Assembly (NCBI RefSeq): GCF_019456655.1
Contig: NZ_CP080332.1
Location: 3,472,001-3,536,000 of the forward strand
Reading direction: 5' to 3'
From: Mycolicibacterium diernhoferi
GTDB lineage: Bacteria > Actinomycetota > Actinomycetes > Mycobacteriales > Mycobacteriaceae
DNA length: 64,000 nt
Shown here in pieces: positions 34,074 to 42,815 of the stretch; position 1 is the stretch's first letter, and each line of letters starts with the position of its first letter. The notes under the pieces are model-generated. The model worked only from the letters and a program-made list of their open reading frames with translations. It made no database searches and was not told the DNA's origin. Made by a program: the position numbers and the translations under genes.

Positions 34074-35149
34074 CCGAATCCACCACCGCCGGCCACCCTG
34101 CCGTCGTCGGCAGGCTGTCCACCCTCGACCGTTTCCTGCCGCTCTGGATCGGTGCCGCGATGGCCGCCGGGCTGCTGCTGGGCCGCGCCGTCCCCGGCCT
34201 CGACCGGGCACTCGGCGCGGTCCAATTGGACGGAATCAGCCTGCCCATCGCCATCGGTCTGCTGGTGATGATGTACCCGGTGCTGGCGAAGGTCCGTTAC
34301 GACCGGCTCGGAACCGTGACCGGCGACCGGCGGCTCATGGCTGCGTCGCTGCTGCTCAACTGGGTGATCGGCCCGGCGCTGATGTTCGCCCTGGCGTGGG
34401 CGCTCCTGCCCGACCTGCCCGAGTACCGCACGGGGCTGATCATCGTCGGTCTGGCGCGGTGCATCGCCATGGTGATCATCTGGAATGACCTCGCGTGCGG
34501 AGACCGGGAAGCGGCCGCCGTGCTCGTCGCGCTCAACTCGGTGTTTCAGGTCGTCATGTTCGCCGTGCTCGGATGGTTCTATCTTTCCGTACTTCCGGGC
34601 TGGCTCGGCCTGGATCAAACGTCGATCAGTGTGTCGCCGTGGCAGATTGCGAAGTCGGTCCTCATCTTCCTGGGCGTGCCGTTACTCCTTGGCTACCTGT
34701 CCCGTCGGATCGGCGAGCGCGCCAAGGGGCGCGACTGGTACGAGGGCAGTTTCCTGCCCAGGATCGGGCCGTGGGCGCTCTACGGGTTGCTGTTCACCAT
34801 CGTCATCCTGTTCGCCCTTCAAGGTGCTCAGATCACCTCTCGCCCCCTCGACGTGGTGCGAATCGCGCTGCCGCTGCTGGTCTATTTCGCCGTGATGTGG
34901 GGCGGCGGGTACGCGCTCGGCGCGGCGCTCGGCCTCGGGTATCAACGCACGACCACGTTGGCGTTCACGGCTGCCGGGAACAACTTCGAGCTGGCCATCG
35001 CCGTCGCCATCGCGACTTTCGGTGCGGTGTCGGGCCAGGCGTTGGCGGGTGTGGTCGGCCCGCTGATCGAGGTGCCGGTGCTGGTCGGTCTGGTCTACGT
35101 CTCGCTCGCGCTACGTCGCCGTTTCGCCTCGGAAAGGGCCGGCGCATGA
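34070..35149 (+). CDS. acr3: Acr3-type arsenite efflux transporter
   Basis: Arsenite exporter of the BASS/ACR3 family, 359 residues with about ten membrane helices. Family signatures are clear: [20 protein letters not shown] on helix 2, [18 protein letters not shown] on helix 4 (the essential Cys), and [20 protein letters not shown] with [14 protein letters not shown] near the end. It starts with GTG 34070, overlapping arsI, and its stop overlaps the arsC start (ATGA, 35146-35149). All three genes are translationally coupled. Confidence 0.95.
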   Translation: MTESTTAGHPAVVGRLSTLDRFLPLWIGAAMAAGLLLGRAVPGLDRALGAVQLDGISLPIAIGLLVMMYPVLAKVRYDRLGTVTGDRRLMAASLLLNWVIGPALMFALAWALLPDLPEYRTGLIIVGLARCIAMVIIWNDLACGDREAAAVLVALNSVFQVVMFAVLGWFYLSVLPGWLGLDQTSISVSPWQIAKSVLIFLGVPLLLGYLSRRIGERAKGRDWYEGSFLPRIGPWALYGLLFTIVILFALQGAQITSRPLDVVRIALPLLVYFAVMWGGGYALGAALGLGYQRTTTLAFTAAGNNFELAIAVAIATFGAVSGQALAGVVGPLIEVPVLVGLVYVSLALRRRFASERAGA

Positions 35150-35565
35150 ACACCTCCACGCCGAGTGTGTTGTTCGTCTGCGTGAAGAACGCGGGCAAGT
35201 CCCAGATGGCCGCCGGCCTGATGCGGGACCGCGCGGGTGACACGGTGGATGTCCATTCGGCGGGCACCCGACCGGGCACTTCGCTTAACGCATTGGCCGC
35301 TGAGTCGCTCGCCGAGGTCGGCATTGACGTGTCCAGCGAACGCCCGAAACCCATCGACCCCGACCTACTGCGCCGGGTGGACCGAGTCATCGTGCTGGGC
35401 CGAGAGGCGCACGTCGATGCACCCGAGGGCGTCACCGTCGAGACATGGGTGACCGACGAACCATCCGAACGCGGTATCGACGGTATCGAGCGAATGCGGC
35501 TCGTCCGCGACGACATCGCACGCCGCGTGGACAAACTGCTCTCCGATTTGATGTCGCGCTCCTGA
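35146..35565 (+). CDS. arsC: Arsenate reductase, LMW-phosphatase type
   Basis: Reduces arsenate to arsenite for export by Acr3. The 139-residue protein has the low-molecular-weight phosphatase P-loop in modified form, [12 protein letters not shown] (residues 11-22), and the DP-like loop [10 protein letters not shown]. It lacks the extra cysteine pair of thioredoxin-linked ArsC, so it is likely the mycothiol/mycoredoxin-coupled type known from actinobacteria. It is the last gene of the arsI-acr3-arsC operon. Confidence 0.9.
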   Translation: MNTSTPSVLFVCVKNAGKSQMAAGLMRDRAGDTVDVHSAGTRPGTSLNALAAESLAEVGIDVSSERPKPIDPDLLRRVDRVIVLGREAHVDAPEGVTVETWVTDEPSERGIDGIERMRLVRDDIARRVDKLLSDLMSRS

Positions 35566-35654
35566 GACAACCTGCGCCGCATCGCAGACCGCGCGCCAGT
35601 ACGTCGTCGTGATTGTGCCTCGCCGTTGCTGGAAGACGAATGGGCAGTGACGTG

Positions 35655-36083
35655 TCAACCGGTCACGCCGAGTTGAGCGAGCCTGTCTCTGTGCTCCTCG
35701 AACCACTCCTTCTCCTGGCCCGGCTCCGGCATGAAGAAGCCTGCCTCCAGCGCCATTGCCGGATCGACCTCGGACAGCGAGACGAGGAGGTCGACCTCGG
35801 ATTGGCCGGTGATGCGGACCCACATGTCCTTCAACTCACGCAGCATTCCCTGGCGCACTTCCAGCGGGCGCCCGTGCCGGATCCGGCCCAGAAGGAACGA
35901 ACGGCTCGCCGGCTTGCGGGCGACGAAGCAGTCACCGTCGCCGTACTCACGGAACACCACGTTGACGAACGCCTCCGGTGCTCCGGTGAACCGACGGTGG
36001 ATACTGGTGATCTCATTCGCGATCTCAACCTTCGTAGAACCGTTCAACTTCCCGCTTGGCGTCTCAACCTCGTAGAGCGGCAT
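35655..36083 (-). CDS. Tautomerase-superfamily protein
   Basis: A 142-residue member of the tautomerase (4-oxalocrotonate tautomerase / malonate semialdehyde decarboxylase) superfamily. Translation from ATG 36083 leaves Pro2 as the N-terminal catalytic residue after Met removal (MPLYEVETPSGKLNG). The family phrase NVVFREYGDGDCFVARKPAS follows. The long form, about twice a 4-OT monomer, fits the two-domain types. It is the last gene of a five-gene operon that also encodes hydrolases and a flavin reductase, so a step in degradation of a ring or unsaturated acid is plausible. Confidence 0.8.
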   Translation of the reverse strand: MPLYEVETPSGKLNGSTKVEIANEITSIHRRFTGAPEAFVNVVFREYGDGDCFVARKPASRSFLLGRIRHGRPLEVRQGMLRELKDMWVRITGQSEVDLLVSLSEVDPAMALEAGFFMPEPGQEKEWFEEHRDRLAQLGVTG

Positions 36084-36094
36084 GATGTTTCCTT

Positions 36095-36126
36095 TCAATG
36101 TCTTTACGTGTCAATGTCTTTACGTG
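36095..36126. repeat. Perfect 16-base tandem repeat
   Basis: TCAATGTCTTTACGTG occurs twice head to tail (36095-36110, 36111-36126), 12 bases upstream of the tautomerase start and inside the gap between it and the hydrolase gene. It could alter spacing ahead of the gene, or be a recent slippage duplication. Confidence 0.85.
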
Positions 36127-36155
36127 CCGGGCATAACCCATATCCAGCAGTCGAC

Positions 36156-36950
36156 TCAGGACGTTGCCCCGATGACTGCGTCGGTGAAATCGAGGATCAT
36201 GGCCGCGACCAACCCGGGGTACTCGACGTGCAGCCAATGGCCGCCCCTGTCGATGACCTTCACCTCGGGATAGCAGAAGCGCGCACTGATCGCGTCGACG
36301 AGTTGCTCGGTGACGAATCCGTCGGCGCTGCCCGCGATGATGAGGGCCGGCCCGCGGAATGCGCTCGTGGCCGACGTCTCGGGCACCCCGGTGTTCCACA
36401 AACTGACGTAGTGCGCGGTGGCGCCGGCCGAGACGACGGCGCCGACGGCGGTGAGCCGGTCGAGTTGCTCCTCGGTCAGATCCGGTGACATCTCCGCCCG
36501 CAGGCGGCGCTGGGTGACGCGGTCGCCGCCGAGCGCGGCGAACGGAGCGACCACCTCGTCGGGCAGCCGAGTGCCGCTCAGCGGCACGGGGGTGAGCAGC
36601 ACCAGCCCGCGAACGCGGTCCGGCTGCTGCGCGGCGAGCAGTTCGGCAACCTGCGCGCCGAAGCTCTGTCCGACCAAGATCACCGGCCCGTCGATCTCGG
36701 CCAGGACATCGGCCGCCTCGGCGGCAAGGGCGGGCAGCGTCGGCCCGCCGACTGCGGCAATCGATCCGCTGCGGCTACCGAATCCGGGCAGGTCGTACCG
36801 AACCGCGCCCACCTCACCCGACATGGCGTCGACCACGTCGTCCCACACCGACGCATCGTCGAGGAAACCGTGAATCATGAGCACCGTGGCTGCACCGGCC
36901 CTGCTCGCCGGCGTGCAGGTGACACGGAACCCGCTGCGCGGCTGCGTCAT
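36156..36950 (-). CDS. Alpha/beta hydrolase
   Basis: A 264-residue alpha/beta hydrolase. The oxyanion-hole motif is MIHGFLDDASVW, the nucleophile elbow GQSFGAQ (Ser), the acid in IAGSADGFV, and the catalytic His in RGGHWLHVEYP. Size and motifs match meta-cleavage-product hydrolases and esterases (about 270 residues). Its ATG overlaps the stop of the flavin reductase gene (36947-36950), so the two are coupled. The substrate is unknown. Confidence 0.88.
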   Translation of the reverse strand: MTQPRSGFRVTCTPASRAGAATVLMIHGFLDDASVWDDVVDAMSGEVGAVRYDLPGFGSRSGSIAAVGGPTLPALAAEAADVLAEIDGPVILVGQSFGAQVAELLAAQQPDRVRGLVLLTPVPLSGTRLPDEVVAPFAALGGDRVTQRRLRAEMSPDLTEEQLDRLTAVGAVVSAGATAHYVSLWNTGVPETSATSAFRGPALIIAGSADGFVTEQLVDAISARFCYPEVKVIDRGGHWLHVEYPGLVAAMILDFTDAVIGATS

Positions 36951-37666
36951 GTCGTGATCACCTTCGTGGCGCCCGACGGTGACCACTCGCCGGTGTCGAT
37001 CGGTGAGTAACCGGTGTCATGCCCGTCCAGTCGGACGGCGCGCTGGGAGCCGACCCGTTCCAGCACCTCGTCGGGCAGCGGTGTGGTGAAGATGTTGTCG
37101 ACCAGGGTGTACTCGCCGGCGAGCCGGCCGAACGCGCCGAGGGCGGCGACGTCGATCCGGCCATTGGGCAGGTACAGGTCGTCGCGCACATGGATCCGCA
37201 CCACCCGCCCCCACACCACGTGGTCGTCCAGCGGCATCGCGATAATGCGGTCGACGACGCATTCGAATGAGATCGGCGCGCCGGCGATTCGCGGCGCGGA
37301 CACCACCTCCGAACCGGCCCTGTCCAGCCCGAGCTCGTCGAACTCGTCGACGTCGCTGTCGAACTCGTAGGCCGAATCGTGGACCGCGTCGGCCTGGCCT
37401 ATGCTCGCGAGATTCACAACGAACTCGCCCGTGTCGCGGATGTTGACGAAGGTGTCCTTGAGAGTCACTCCGTCCGAACGCGTCTGCAGGCTGATCGATA
37501 ACACCGGCGGAAATCTGCCGACGACGGTGAAGAACGAGATCGGGGCGATGTTCCCGACGCCGGAGGTCGAGGCGGTGCTGACCCACGCGATGGCGCGGGG
37601 CAAGACGCTGCCGATGAGGAGTTTGTAACTCGACGTCGGATTCAGATCCGTGGGATCGATGATCAC
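36947..37666 (-). CDS. Flavin reductase-like FMN-binding protein
   Basis: A 239-residue flavin-binding protein of the flavin reductase family. The FMN-binding barrel shows SSYKLLIGSVLPRAIAWVST, NIAPISFFTVVGRFPPVLSI and TGEFVVNLAS. Members either supply reduced flavin to monooxygenases or carry out flavin-linked reductions themselves; no monooxygenase lies in this operon. It is third in the operon, after the MBL-fold gene, and its stop overlaps the next start. Confidence 0.88.
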   Translation of the reverse strand: MIIDPTDLNPTSSYKLLIGSVLPRAIAWVSTASTSGVGNIAPISFFTVVGRFPPVLSISLQTRSDGVTLKDTFVNIRDTGEFVVNLASIGQADAVHDSAYEFDSDVDEFDELGLDRAGSEVVSAPRIAGAPISFECVVDRIIAMPLDDHVVWGRVVRIHVRDDLYLPNGRIDVAALGAFGRLAGEYTLVDNIFTTPLPDEVLERVGSQRAVRLDGHDTGYSPIDTGEWSPSGATKVITT

Positions 37667-37698
37667 GGTGATGTCCTTTCGTGTGCGGTGCTCGGTCG

Positions 37699-38997
37699 CT
37701 ACCGAGCCGGCGCCCAGGCGGTTTCAAGTGATCCGCTGGCGGTAGCTGCCTGCTGGATGCCGATGATCCGCCATCCGTGTGATCCGCGCTGGAGCTCGAA
37801 ATGGATTACCACCCTTTCGATCTCGGTCTCATCGGCGCGTCGCCGTGACCAGATGACGTCGATCGCGGCCCCGTTGACGTTGTAGACGGAGACCCTGCGA
37901 TCAGCCACCACCGTGTGCGTATAGCCCTCGGTCCGCAGTCGTTCGTGCAGTTCGTGCAGCATCGCCACGACGGAGGCCTGGTCGGCCATCCACCGGCCGC
38001 CATGTTCGGTGCTCATGCTCAGCGGTGCCGACCAGTAATCGAGGATGAACTCGGGTTCGCGCACGGTCGTCCCGGCGCACACGTCGACCCAGGTGGGCAG
38101 GTAGTCGTCGAAGAACCACCGTGTCACCTCGTCCACGACCGGGGCGTCGCCGGCTGGTTCTGCCAGCAGCGCCACCGCGGTGTACCAGACCGGCCCGACG
38201 TTGAGCCGGTCCGGGTACAAGGCGATCATCTGGTCGAAATAGACCTGCGGGGTGGGACTTTCGGCGATGAGTCGACGGGAGTCCAGTAAGTAGTCGCGGG
38301 TCTGTTCGAGGATGGCGGGATCGTCGGGCAGCTCCTTGTTCTTGTGACCGGCCACTACGGCCCGAGGTTCCAACGCCGCCACCTTGTCCAGCGCGGCCAG
38401 CCACGAGTCGACTCCCCCGTCAGCGCTTTCGAGCAGGTACTGATGCACACCGTTGTAGGCGACGTCGCCGGCCACCACCAGGCCGATGGACGGGACGTGT
38501 AGCACTGTGGTGTCGTCGGTGTCGGTGTGGCCGACCTCCACGGCAAGCAGTCGGTGACCCTCCAGTTCGATTCCGCAGTCGGGAATCGGTCGATACACCA
38601 CCGGGCTGGGCGGGATGAGACCGGGAAAGTCGACGTCCCACTGCTGGGCGCGGCCAACAGTGCCCTGCTGGTGCATCATCGCGATCGTGCCCTCGGTTGC
38701 GTAACCGACCGCGTCCGGGAACCGTTGCAGCAGAAGGTCCGTACCGAACCAGTGGTCACCGTGGCCGTGGGTTGCGTAGACGGCCGTCAGATGTTTGCCG
38801 GAGCGTTCGATCCAGTCGCCGACGCGAGCCACCTGCTCGTAGGTGAATGGTGGGTCCACCAGGACCGCGTCGCGCTCGCCGTAGATCAGCGTGGAGGCGA
38901 CCGGTGAGGAGATGATGGGGCTGCCGTCGGGCAGCGTCTGCTCGCGGTGGCGTCGCACGCCGTCGTTGACCAGTACCTCGTAGTGCAGCTCAGACAT
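37699..38997 (-). CDS. MBL-fold metallohydrolase fused to an NTF2/SnoaL-like domain
   Basis: A 432-residue fusion. Residues 1 to about 290 form a metallo-beta-lactamase fold with the zinc motif THGHGDHWFG, the later His in LLAVEVGHTDTDDTTV, and VVAGDVAYNG. Residues about 305-432 read as an NTF2/SnoaL-like cone (FILDYWSAPLSMS, RRVSVYNVNGAAIDVIW, GWRIIGIQQ). The MBL part suits a lactone or thioester hydrolase; the SnoaL part often handles isomerisation or hydrolysis of small cyclic substrates. It is second in the operon after an alpha/beta hydrolase. The joint reaction is not known to me. Confidence 0.85.
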   Translation of the reverse strand: MSELHYEVLVNDGVRRHREQTLPDGSPIISSPVASTLIYGERDAVLVDPPFTYEQVARVGDWIERSGKHLTAVYATHGHGDHWFGTDLLLQRFPDAVGYATEGTIAMMHQQGTVGRAQQWDVDFPGLIPPSPVVYRPIPDCGIELEGHRLLAVEVGHTDTDDTTVLHVPSIGLVVAGDVAYNGVHQYLLESADGGVDSWLAALDKVAALEPRAVVAGHKNKELPDDPAILEQTRDYLLDSRRLIAESPTPQVYFDQMIALYPDRLNVGPVWYTAVALLAEPAGDAPVVDEVTRWFFDDYLPTWVDVCAGTTVREPEFILDYWSAPLSMSTEHGGRWMADQASVVAMLHELHERLRTEGYTHTVVADRRVSVYNVNGAAIDVIWSRRRADETEIERVVIHFELQRGSHGWRIIGIQQAATASGSLETAWAPAR

Positions 38998-39025
38998 GTC
39001 GTCTTCCTTTCAGGGTTCAGAGGGT

Positions 39026-39925
39026 TCAGGGGTGTGAGAGGTGTTCGGTGAACCAGGCCAGCGCGGCGCCGCTCGCTTCGGCGAAGCGCGTCAGGTACGG
39101 GTCGAAGTGACCGCCATCGATGGTGACCAGCTTTTTGGGCTGCAGAGCGGCTTCATAGGCGGCGAGGGCGAGATCGGCGACGGTGATGGTGTCCTGGAGG
39201 CCGACCACCAGCAGCAGGGGCGTCGGCGAGACCCGCGCGATCCAGGCACCCGGTTCATACATGCGCGCCGCCCGGGTCGAGCGCAGCGTCACGATGTTGT
39301 CCCAGACCCCGTCGTCGACGGGCTGCGTGTAGAACGAGACCGCTTCCGGCGCATGGTATGCGGCGGGCACCGACGGGTCCGGGCTGACGACGGCGCGGGT
39401 CGCCGGTGGCGCGCCCTGGAACTGGCGACGATCGTCATCGGCGAAGGCAGCCTCCAATGCGGCCACCTGGTCAGGAGCGATTCGCCGCAAGCTCTGCTGA
39501 TACCCACTGATGGTGGGCACCTGGGCGACGACCGCACGCAGCCGCCGGTCGGTGGCGCCCAGCACGATCGCGTGGCCGCCGGCATAACTGGTGCCCCACA
39601 GACCGATTCGATCGGGATCCACCACTGGCTGGTTCTCCAAGAAAGAGATCGCCCGGCGCCAGTCGGCGATCTGAACCCACGGGTCGACGTCGGAACGTGG
39701 CGATCCGCCGCTGGCGCCGAAGCCGCGGTGGTCGTGCAGCAGCACCACGAAGCCGCCGGCTGCGAACGCGGTGGCGAATCGCTCCAGGCCGTGTTCCTTC
39801 ACCCCGGCGAAGCCGTGGGCCATCGTGATGCCAGGATGGGGTCCTGGACCGTCGGGCACGAACAACCAGCCGCGCAGAGCAACCCCGTTTTCACCGGCGA
39901 ATTCGACGTTCTGCTTCTCAACCAT
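39026..39925 (-). CDS. Alpha/beta hydrolase, dienelactone/X-Pro-peptidase-like
   Basis: A 299-residue hydrolase. The N-terminal strands (NVEFAGENGVALRGWLFVPD) precede the fold, with MAHGFAGVKEHGLERFA, the nucleophile elbow GTSYAGGH (Ser), an acid in VVGLQDTI, and the His in DGGHFDPYLTRF. It resembles the BAAT/dienelactone-hydrolase group (UPF0255/FrsA-like). ATG 39925 has GGAAGG upstream; the frame runs to 40339, but that region lies over the divergent regulator. It heads the five-gene operon. Confidence 0.85.
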   Translation of the reverse strand: MVEKQNVEFAGENGVALRGWLFVPDGPGPHPGITMAHGFAGVKEHGLERFATAFAAGGFVVLLHDHRGFGASGGSPRSDVDPWVQIADWRRAISFLENQPVVDPDRIGLWGTSYAGGHAIVLGATDRRLRAVVAQVPTISGYQQSLRRIAPDQVAALEAAFADDDRRQFQGAPPATRAVVSPDPSVPAAYHAPEAVSFYTQPVDDGVWDNIVTLRSTRAARMYEPGAWIARVSPTPLLLVVGLQDTITVADLALAAYEAALQPKKLVTIDGGHFDPYLTRFAEASGAALAWFTEHLSHP

Positions 39926-40042
39926 CACCGCGCCTTCCGTAGGTCTGTCAATCGGCACAACCTCGACTCTGTCCGAACGGCATCCGCTCAGGTAGTACCG
40001 CTTCAACCCTGGGGTCGGGAGGGACAGCCTTACGCTCATGGC

Positions 40043-40873
40043 ATGGCGGCTAGCGGCAACACCCTTGGTGACTACCTCCGGGCCCGGCGCGGACAGGTCA
40101 AACCCGAAGATGTCGGCCTGGCAGCGGGTGGGCGCCGGCGTGTCCAGGGTCTGCGGCGTGAGGAGTTGGCCACGCTGGCGGGTATCAGCGCGGATTACTA
40201 CCTGCGGCTCGAACAGGGTCGTGACAAGAACCCGTCGGCTCAGATCCTCGACGCGCTCGCGCGGGCATTGCGCCTCGATGCCAAGGCGGCGGAGTATCTG
40301 CACCAATTGGCGCGGCCGAGCAGCGGACACCGAGAACATGCCGATATCGAGGTCGCTGCCGACGACAGCGCGGAACTCATCGAACAGTTCGCGATGCCGG
40401 CGATCGTGGCCGGCAGATGTCTCGACGTGCTGGCCGCGAATCCGCTCGCCCGCGCACTGTCGCCAGGTTTTGCTCCTGGCCAGAACTTCCTGCGCTGGCG
40501 GCTGTTGGACCCGGCGGCACGCGAACTTTACATCGACTGGGATGAGATGACCGATATCGCCGTGAGCGGCTTACGCGAGGTGGCGGCGAGCGATCCAGAA
40601 GATCCGCGGCTGGGGTCACTGATTGCCGAACTGTCCGCCACGAGTGGCCGATTCCGCGAACTGTGGGGTCGGGCCGACGTGGGATATCGGTCGAGCCTCA
40701 TCCATCTGCGCCATCCGATCGTCGGCGAGCTGTATCTGCGCAGCCACCGGCTCAGCATCACCCACTCCGGAGGCCAGCACCTGCTGATCTATCGAGTAGA
40801 GCCCGGTAGCGCATCGGCCGCGGCGCTGGAGGCGCTCGCCCGGGGCGAGGGGCGTGCCCATTCCCACCAGTGA
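40043..40873 (+). CDS. XRE-type regulator with MmyB-like ligand domain
   Basis: A 276-residue regulator, common in actinobacteria. An N-terminal helix-turn-helix (RREELATLAGISADYYLRLE) is followed by an MmyB-like PAS-type ligand-binding domain from about residue 100 (VAGRCLDVLAANPLARALSP, LRWRLLDPAARELYIDW, IHLRHPIVGELYLRSHRL). Such proteins bind a lipid-like ligand. It is divergent from the five-gene catabolic operon, with 117 bases between the starts, and is the best candidate for its regulator. Start ATG 40043. Confidence 0.88.
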   Translation: MAASGNTLGDYLRARRGQVKPEDVGLAAGGRRRVQGLRREELATLAGISADYYLRLEQGRDKNPSAQILDALARALRLDAKAAEYLHQLARPSSGHREHADIEVAADDSAELIEQFAMPAIVAGRCLDVLAANPLARALSPGFAPGQNFLRWRLLDPAARELYIDWDEMTDIAVSGLREVAASDPEDPRLGSLIAELSATSGRFRELWGRADVGYRSSLIHLRHPIVGELYLRSHRLSITHSGGQHLLIYRVEPGSASAAALEALARGEGRAHSHQ

Positions 40874-41021
40874 AGTCGTCGAAGTTACCGCTGTCCCATG
40901 AGTCAATGGCTTTGCGCCTTACCTCGAAGTGCCGCGCCGTCGGCGTCACCGGCCCCGAGGACGGCAGCTGAAATGCGAAAAGCCTTGGTAAGTAGCCAGA
41001 CTCCGCAATGAGGCAGTGTGG

Positions 41022-41561
41022 TCGAGTTGGCCCGTGATCGTGCGGGCCACGCGGATCGGTGTCGATAAGACGATCAGCGGGGCCGACCCGACCGACTGCA
41101 ACGGTCACCTCCTGCCAGGCGGATTCATCAGCCCCGACCTGCTACGTCAGTCCGCGGAAGCGCGGCAGTTCGTACGCGAATTGGTCGATAGAGACAAGCC
41201 GATTGCCACGCTGTGCCACGGCCCGTGGGTTCTGGCGTCCTCGGGTGCCACCTGGCTCAACCGCGACGTCGTCAAGGACGGAAACCTTGTCACCAGCCGC
41301 GGGCCCCAGGACATGACATTGTTCATCCCAGCCATCATCGACCACTTCGCGGACACCGCGCCGGAGGCACCGGCCGCGGCAACGGGCCGGGTCTCCGATC
41401 CGCAACTGAACTCACCTGTCGGTTGGGCCGTCGCTGCGCTGCGCTGGTCGCCGAAGCCATCCATACCCGGCGCCCTTGCGGGTCTGATGGCAGGTGCGTG
41501 CAGATACGTCAGCACCACGCGGGACGCTTGTGGTGTGGCGTCGGTGTCGCTGTCCAGTTGA
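41022..41561 (+). pseudogene. DJ-1/PfpI-family remnant
   Basis: The frame contains the C-terminal half of a DJ-1/PfpI protein: HLLPGGFISPDLLRQ, then IATLCHGPWVL with the conserved nucleophile Cys, and GNLVTSRGPQDMTLFIPAII. The N-terminal half that should hold the first strand is absent. About 20 residues that normally sit between the CHGPW helix and the W-x-x-R-x-V strand are missing (LASSGATWLNRDVV), so there is an internal deletion too. The last 50 residues do not match the family. It is a broken gene next to the island boundary. Confidence 0.75.
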
Positions 41562-41704
41562 CCTGAGCCGTCCAAGATGACGAACAGTTCACGGCGAGAC
41601 GGCGACGGCCGGTCAGCCAGCGGGCCCCGGCCCGAGGACCGCCAACCGGATACGGCCGCCCACCACAGTCTCGGCGCTGGCGTTGGCCAGCTCCAAAGAC
41701 ACAA

Positions 41705-41738
41705 AAAACCCGCTCCGACACTGGTCAGAGCGGGTTTT
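41705..41738 (-). terminator. Rho-independent terminator of the tRNA locus
   Basis: On the minus strand AAAACCCGCTC (complement of 41728-41738) and GAGCGGGTTTT (complement of 41705-41715) form a perfect 11-base stem, followed by a T-run (the A-run at 41703-41708 on the + strand). It lies directly after the CCA end of the tRNA-Pro fragment and is probably the original terminator of the intact tRNA gene. Confidence 0.85.
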
Positions 41739-41741
41739 ACT

Positions 41742-41788
41742 TGGTCGGGCTGACAGGATTTGAACCTGCGACCACTTGACCCCCAGTG
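41742..41788 (-). other. tRNA-Pro 3' half: attachment site of the island
   Basis: On the minus strand this reads from the anticodon loop (ACTGGGGG) through the stem half TCAAG, variable loop, T-arm GCAGGTTCAAATCCTGT and acceptor strand to an encoded CCA. The 5' half of the tRNA (acceptor, D-arm, 5' anticodon stem) is missing: the sequence diverges exactly after the anticodon loop. GGG as anticodon is read from the partial loop. This is what is left at one junction when an element integrates into a tRNA gene and rebuilds the whole tRNA at its other end. Confidence 0.8.
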
Positions 41789-42079
41789 TCGTTTTCGGCG
41801 TCCGTGGACATCCGCCGGTGTCCGGTATTCGCACTTCAAAGCCTGTATCGGGTCATTGGCGGATACGCGCGAACACCCACGGATTGAGGCCCGTTGCTAT
41901 CCGCGTTGCTATCCACCTACATTCCGGCTGGAGGAGAAGTCGTGGTTCTGGGCTGGACCCAGTTCAGGGACCCTAAAATCTCCTGAACTGCCAAAACATG
42001 TACCTGTACGTAACGCTAGACACCTCTAATATTCGGCACGTTGTGGGCAAAATGTGGGCACGGATCGCGGAGCGGGCTG
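41789..42079. other. Island left margin without a recognisable gene
   Basis: About 290 bases between the attachment site and the first island gene. There is a short direct repeat GTTGCTATCC (41893 and 41904 region), which could be arm-type integrase sites, and a repeated GTGGGCA near 42041-42060. No integrase gene or convincing remnant was found here. Confidence 0.4.
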
Positions 42080-42580
42080 CTACTTTCCCGATCCCGGAAG
42101 GCCGCCTTGTAGCGCGATTCTGACGCCCGAACCTTTGATCCTTGTGGAGTCGCGACCGCCCACCGGCGAACGACCTGCCCCGTCGCACGGCTTTCCGTGT
42201 GCGCGGTGGGATGACAGTCGCCCATCACTTCGGCGAAGTTGGTGAAACGTGTAGCAGACAGCGCACTGCCCGTGAGGCGGTCCCGTATGTGGCAACTTTC
42301 CACTGCCACTGCACGGCGACTTGTCCGAACTATGCCTGCTGATCAAGCCATCTTTATCTTCCCTAACCTTCACAAAGCACATCGGACAGATCCCGAATGA
42401 AGGCGGCGGCGGGCCCGGCGGCTTACCGCCGCCGCCACATCGCATACCGGTCATCCTCGTATGGTTGGCCAGCATGCCCTCGGTCGTCAGCGGTACCACC
42501 GCTAAACACTTGAGGCACTTACCAACGGGCTTGCGCTGGCCTTCAGACTTGGGCTTGCGCTTTCTTGCCAGAACAACCAT
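42080..42580 (-). CDS. Triple C2HC zinc-finger protein
   Basis: A 166-residue protein with three copies of a short zinc module: C22-x2-C25...H40...C48, C65-x2-C68...H83...C90, and C106-x2-C109...H125...C132. Each copy follows the plan CxxC-(about 14)-H-(6-7)-C-x-G-x-G-x-x-P, with G-x-L three residues before the His. The third reads CAVCYTFHQLRRSDGRLSSH. The tail is basic. ATG 42580 has GAGAGGAG directly upstream. Similar single modules occur in actinobacterial phage proteins as far as I recall; function unknown. Nucleic-acid binding is the simplest guess. Confidence 0.75.
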   Translation of the reverse strand: MVVLARKRKPKSEGQRKPVGKCLKCLAVVPLTTEGMLANHTRMTGMRCGGGGKPPGPPPPSFGICPMCFVKVREDKDGLISRHSSDKSPCSGSGKLPHTGPPHGQCAVCYTFHQLRRSDGRLSSHRAHGKPCDGAGRSPVGGRDSTRIKGSGVRIALQGGLPGSGK

Positions 42581-42815
42581 CTCCTCTCGATCACTCGCAT
42601 ACCCTGACCGCCGCCGAGTACGCCGTCGGGGGACGAGATCGGTGGCGTCACGCTCGGCGCTGGGCTGAGCACCGGTTCACCAGTAGATCCCAAACTGCTG
42701 TGCGACCTTGTCGCCCGACGTACTACATGATCGCGCTGCGCCCTGGAACTCTGCAGCCGGATCGCCGATAAGCTGCCAGGCGCTCCAGCCGAAGAGCTAG
42801 GGCGGAGGGACCTCA

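Noticed and set aside
41742-41788. Functional tRNA-Pro gene
   Set aside because: The 5' half including D-arm and 5' acceptor strand is absent. Only the 3' half is there, so it is an attachment-site remnant.
41789-42079. Integrase gene remnant at the island margin
   Set aside because: No frame shows the R-H-R-Y residues of tyrosine integrases or a serine-integrase core. Only short direct repeats are seen.
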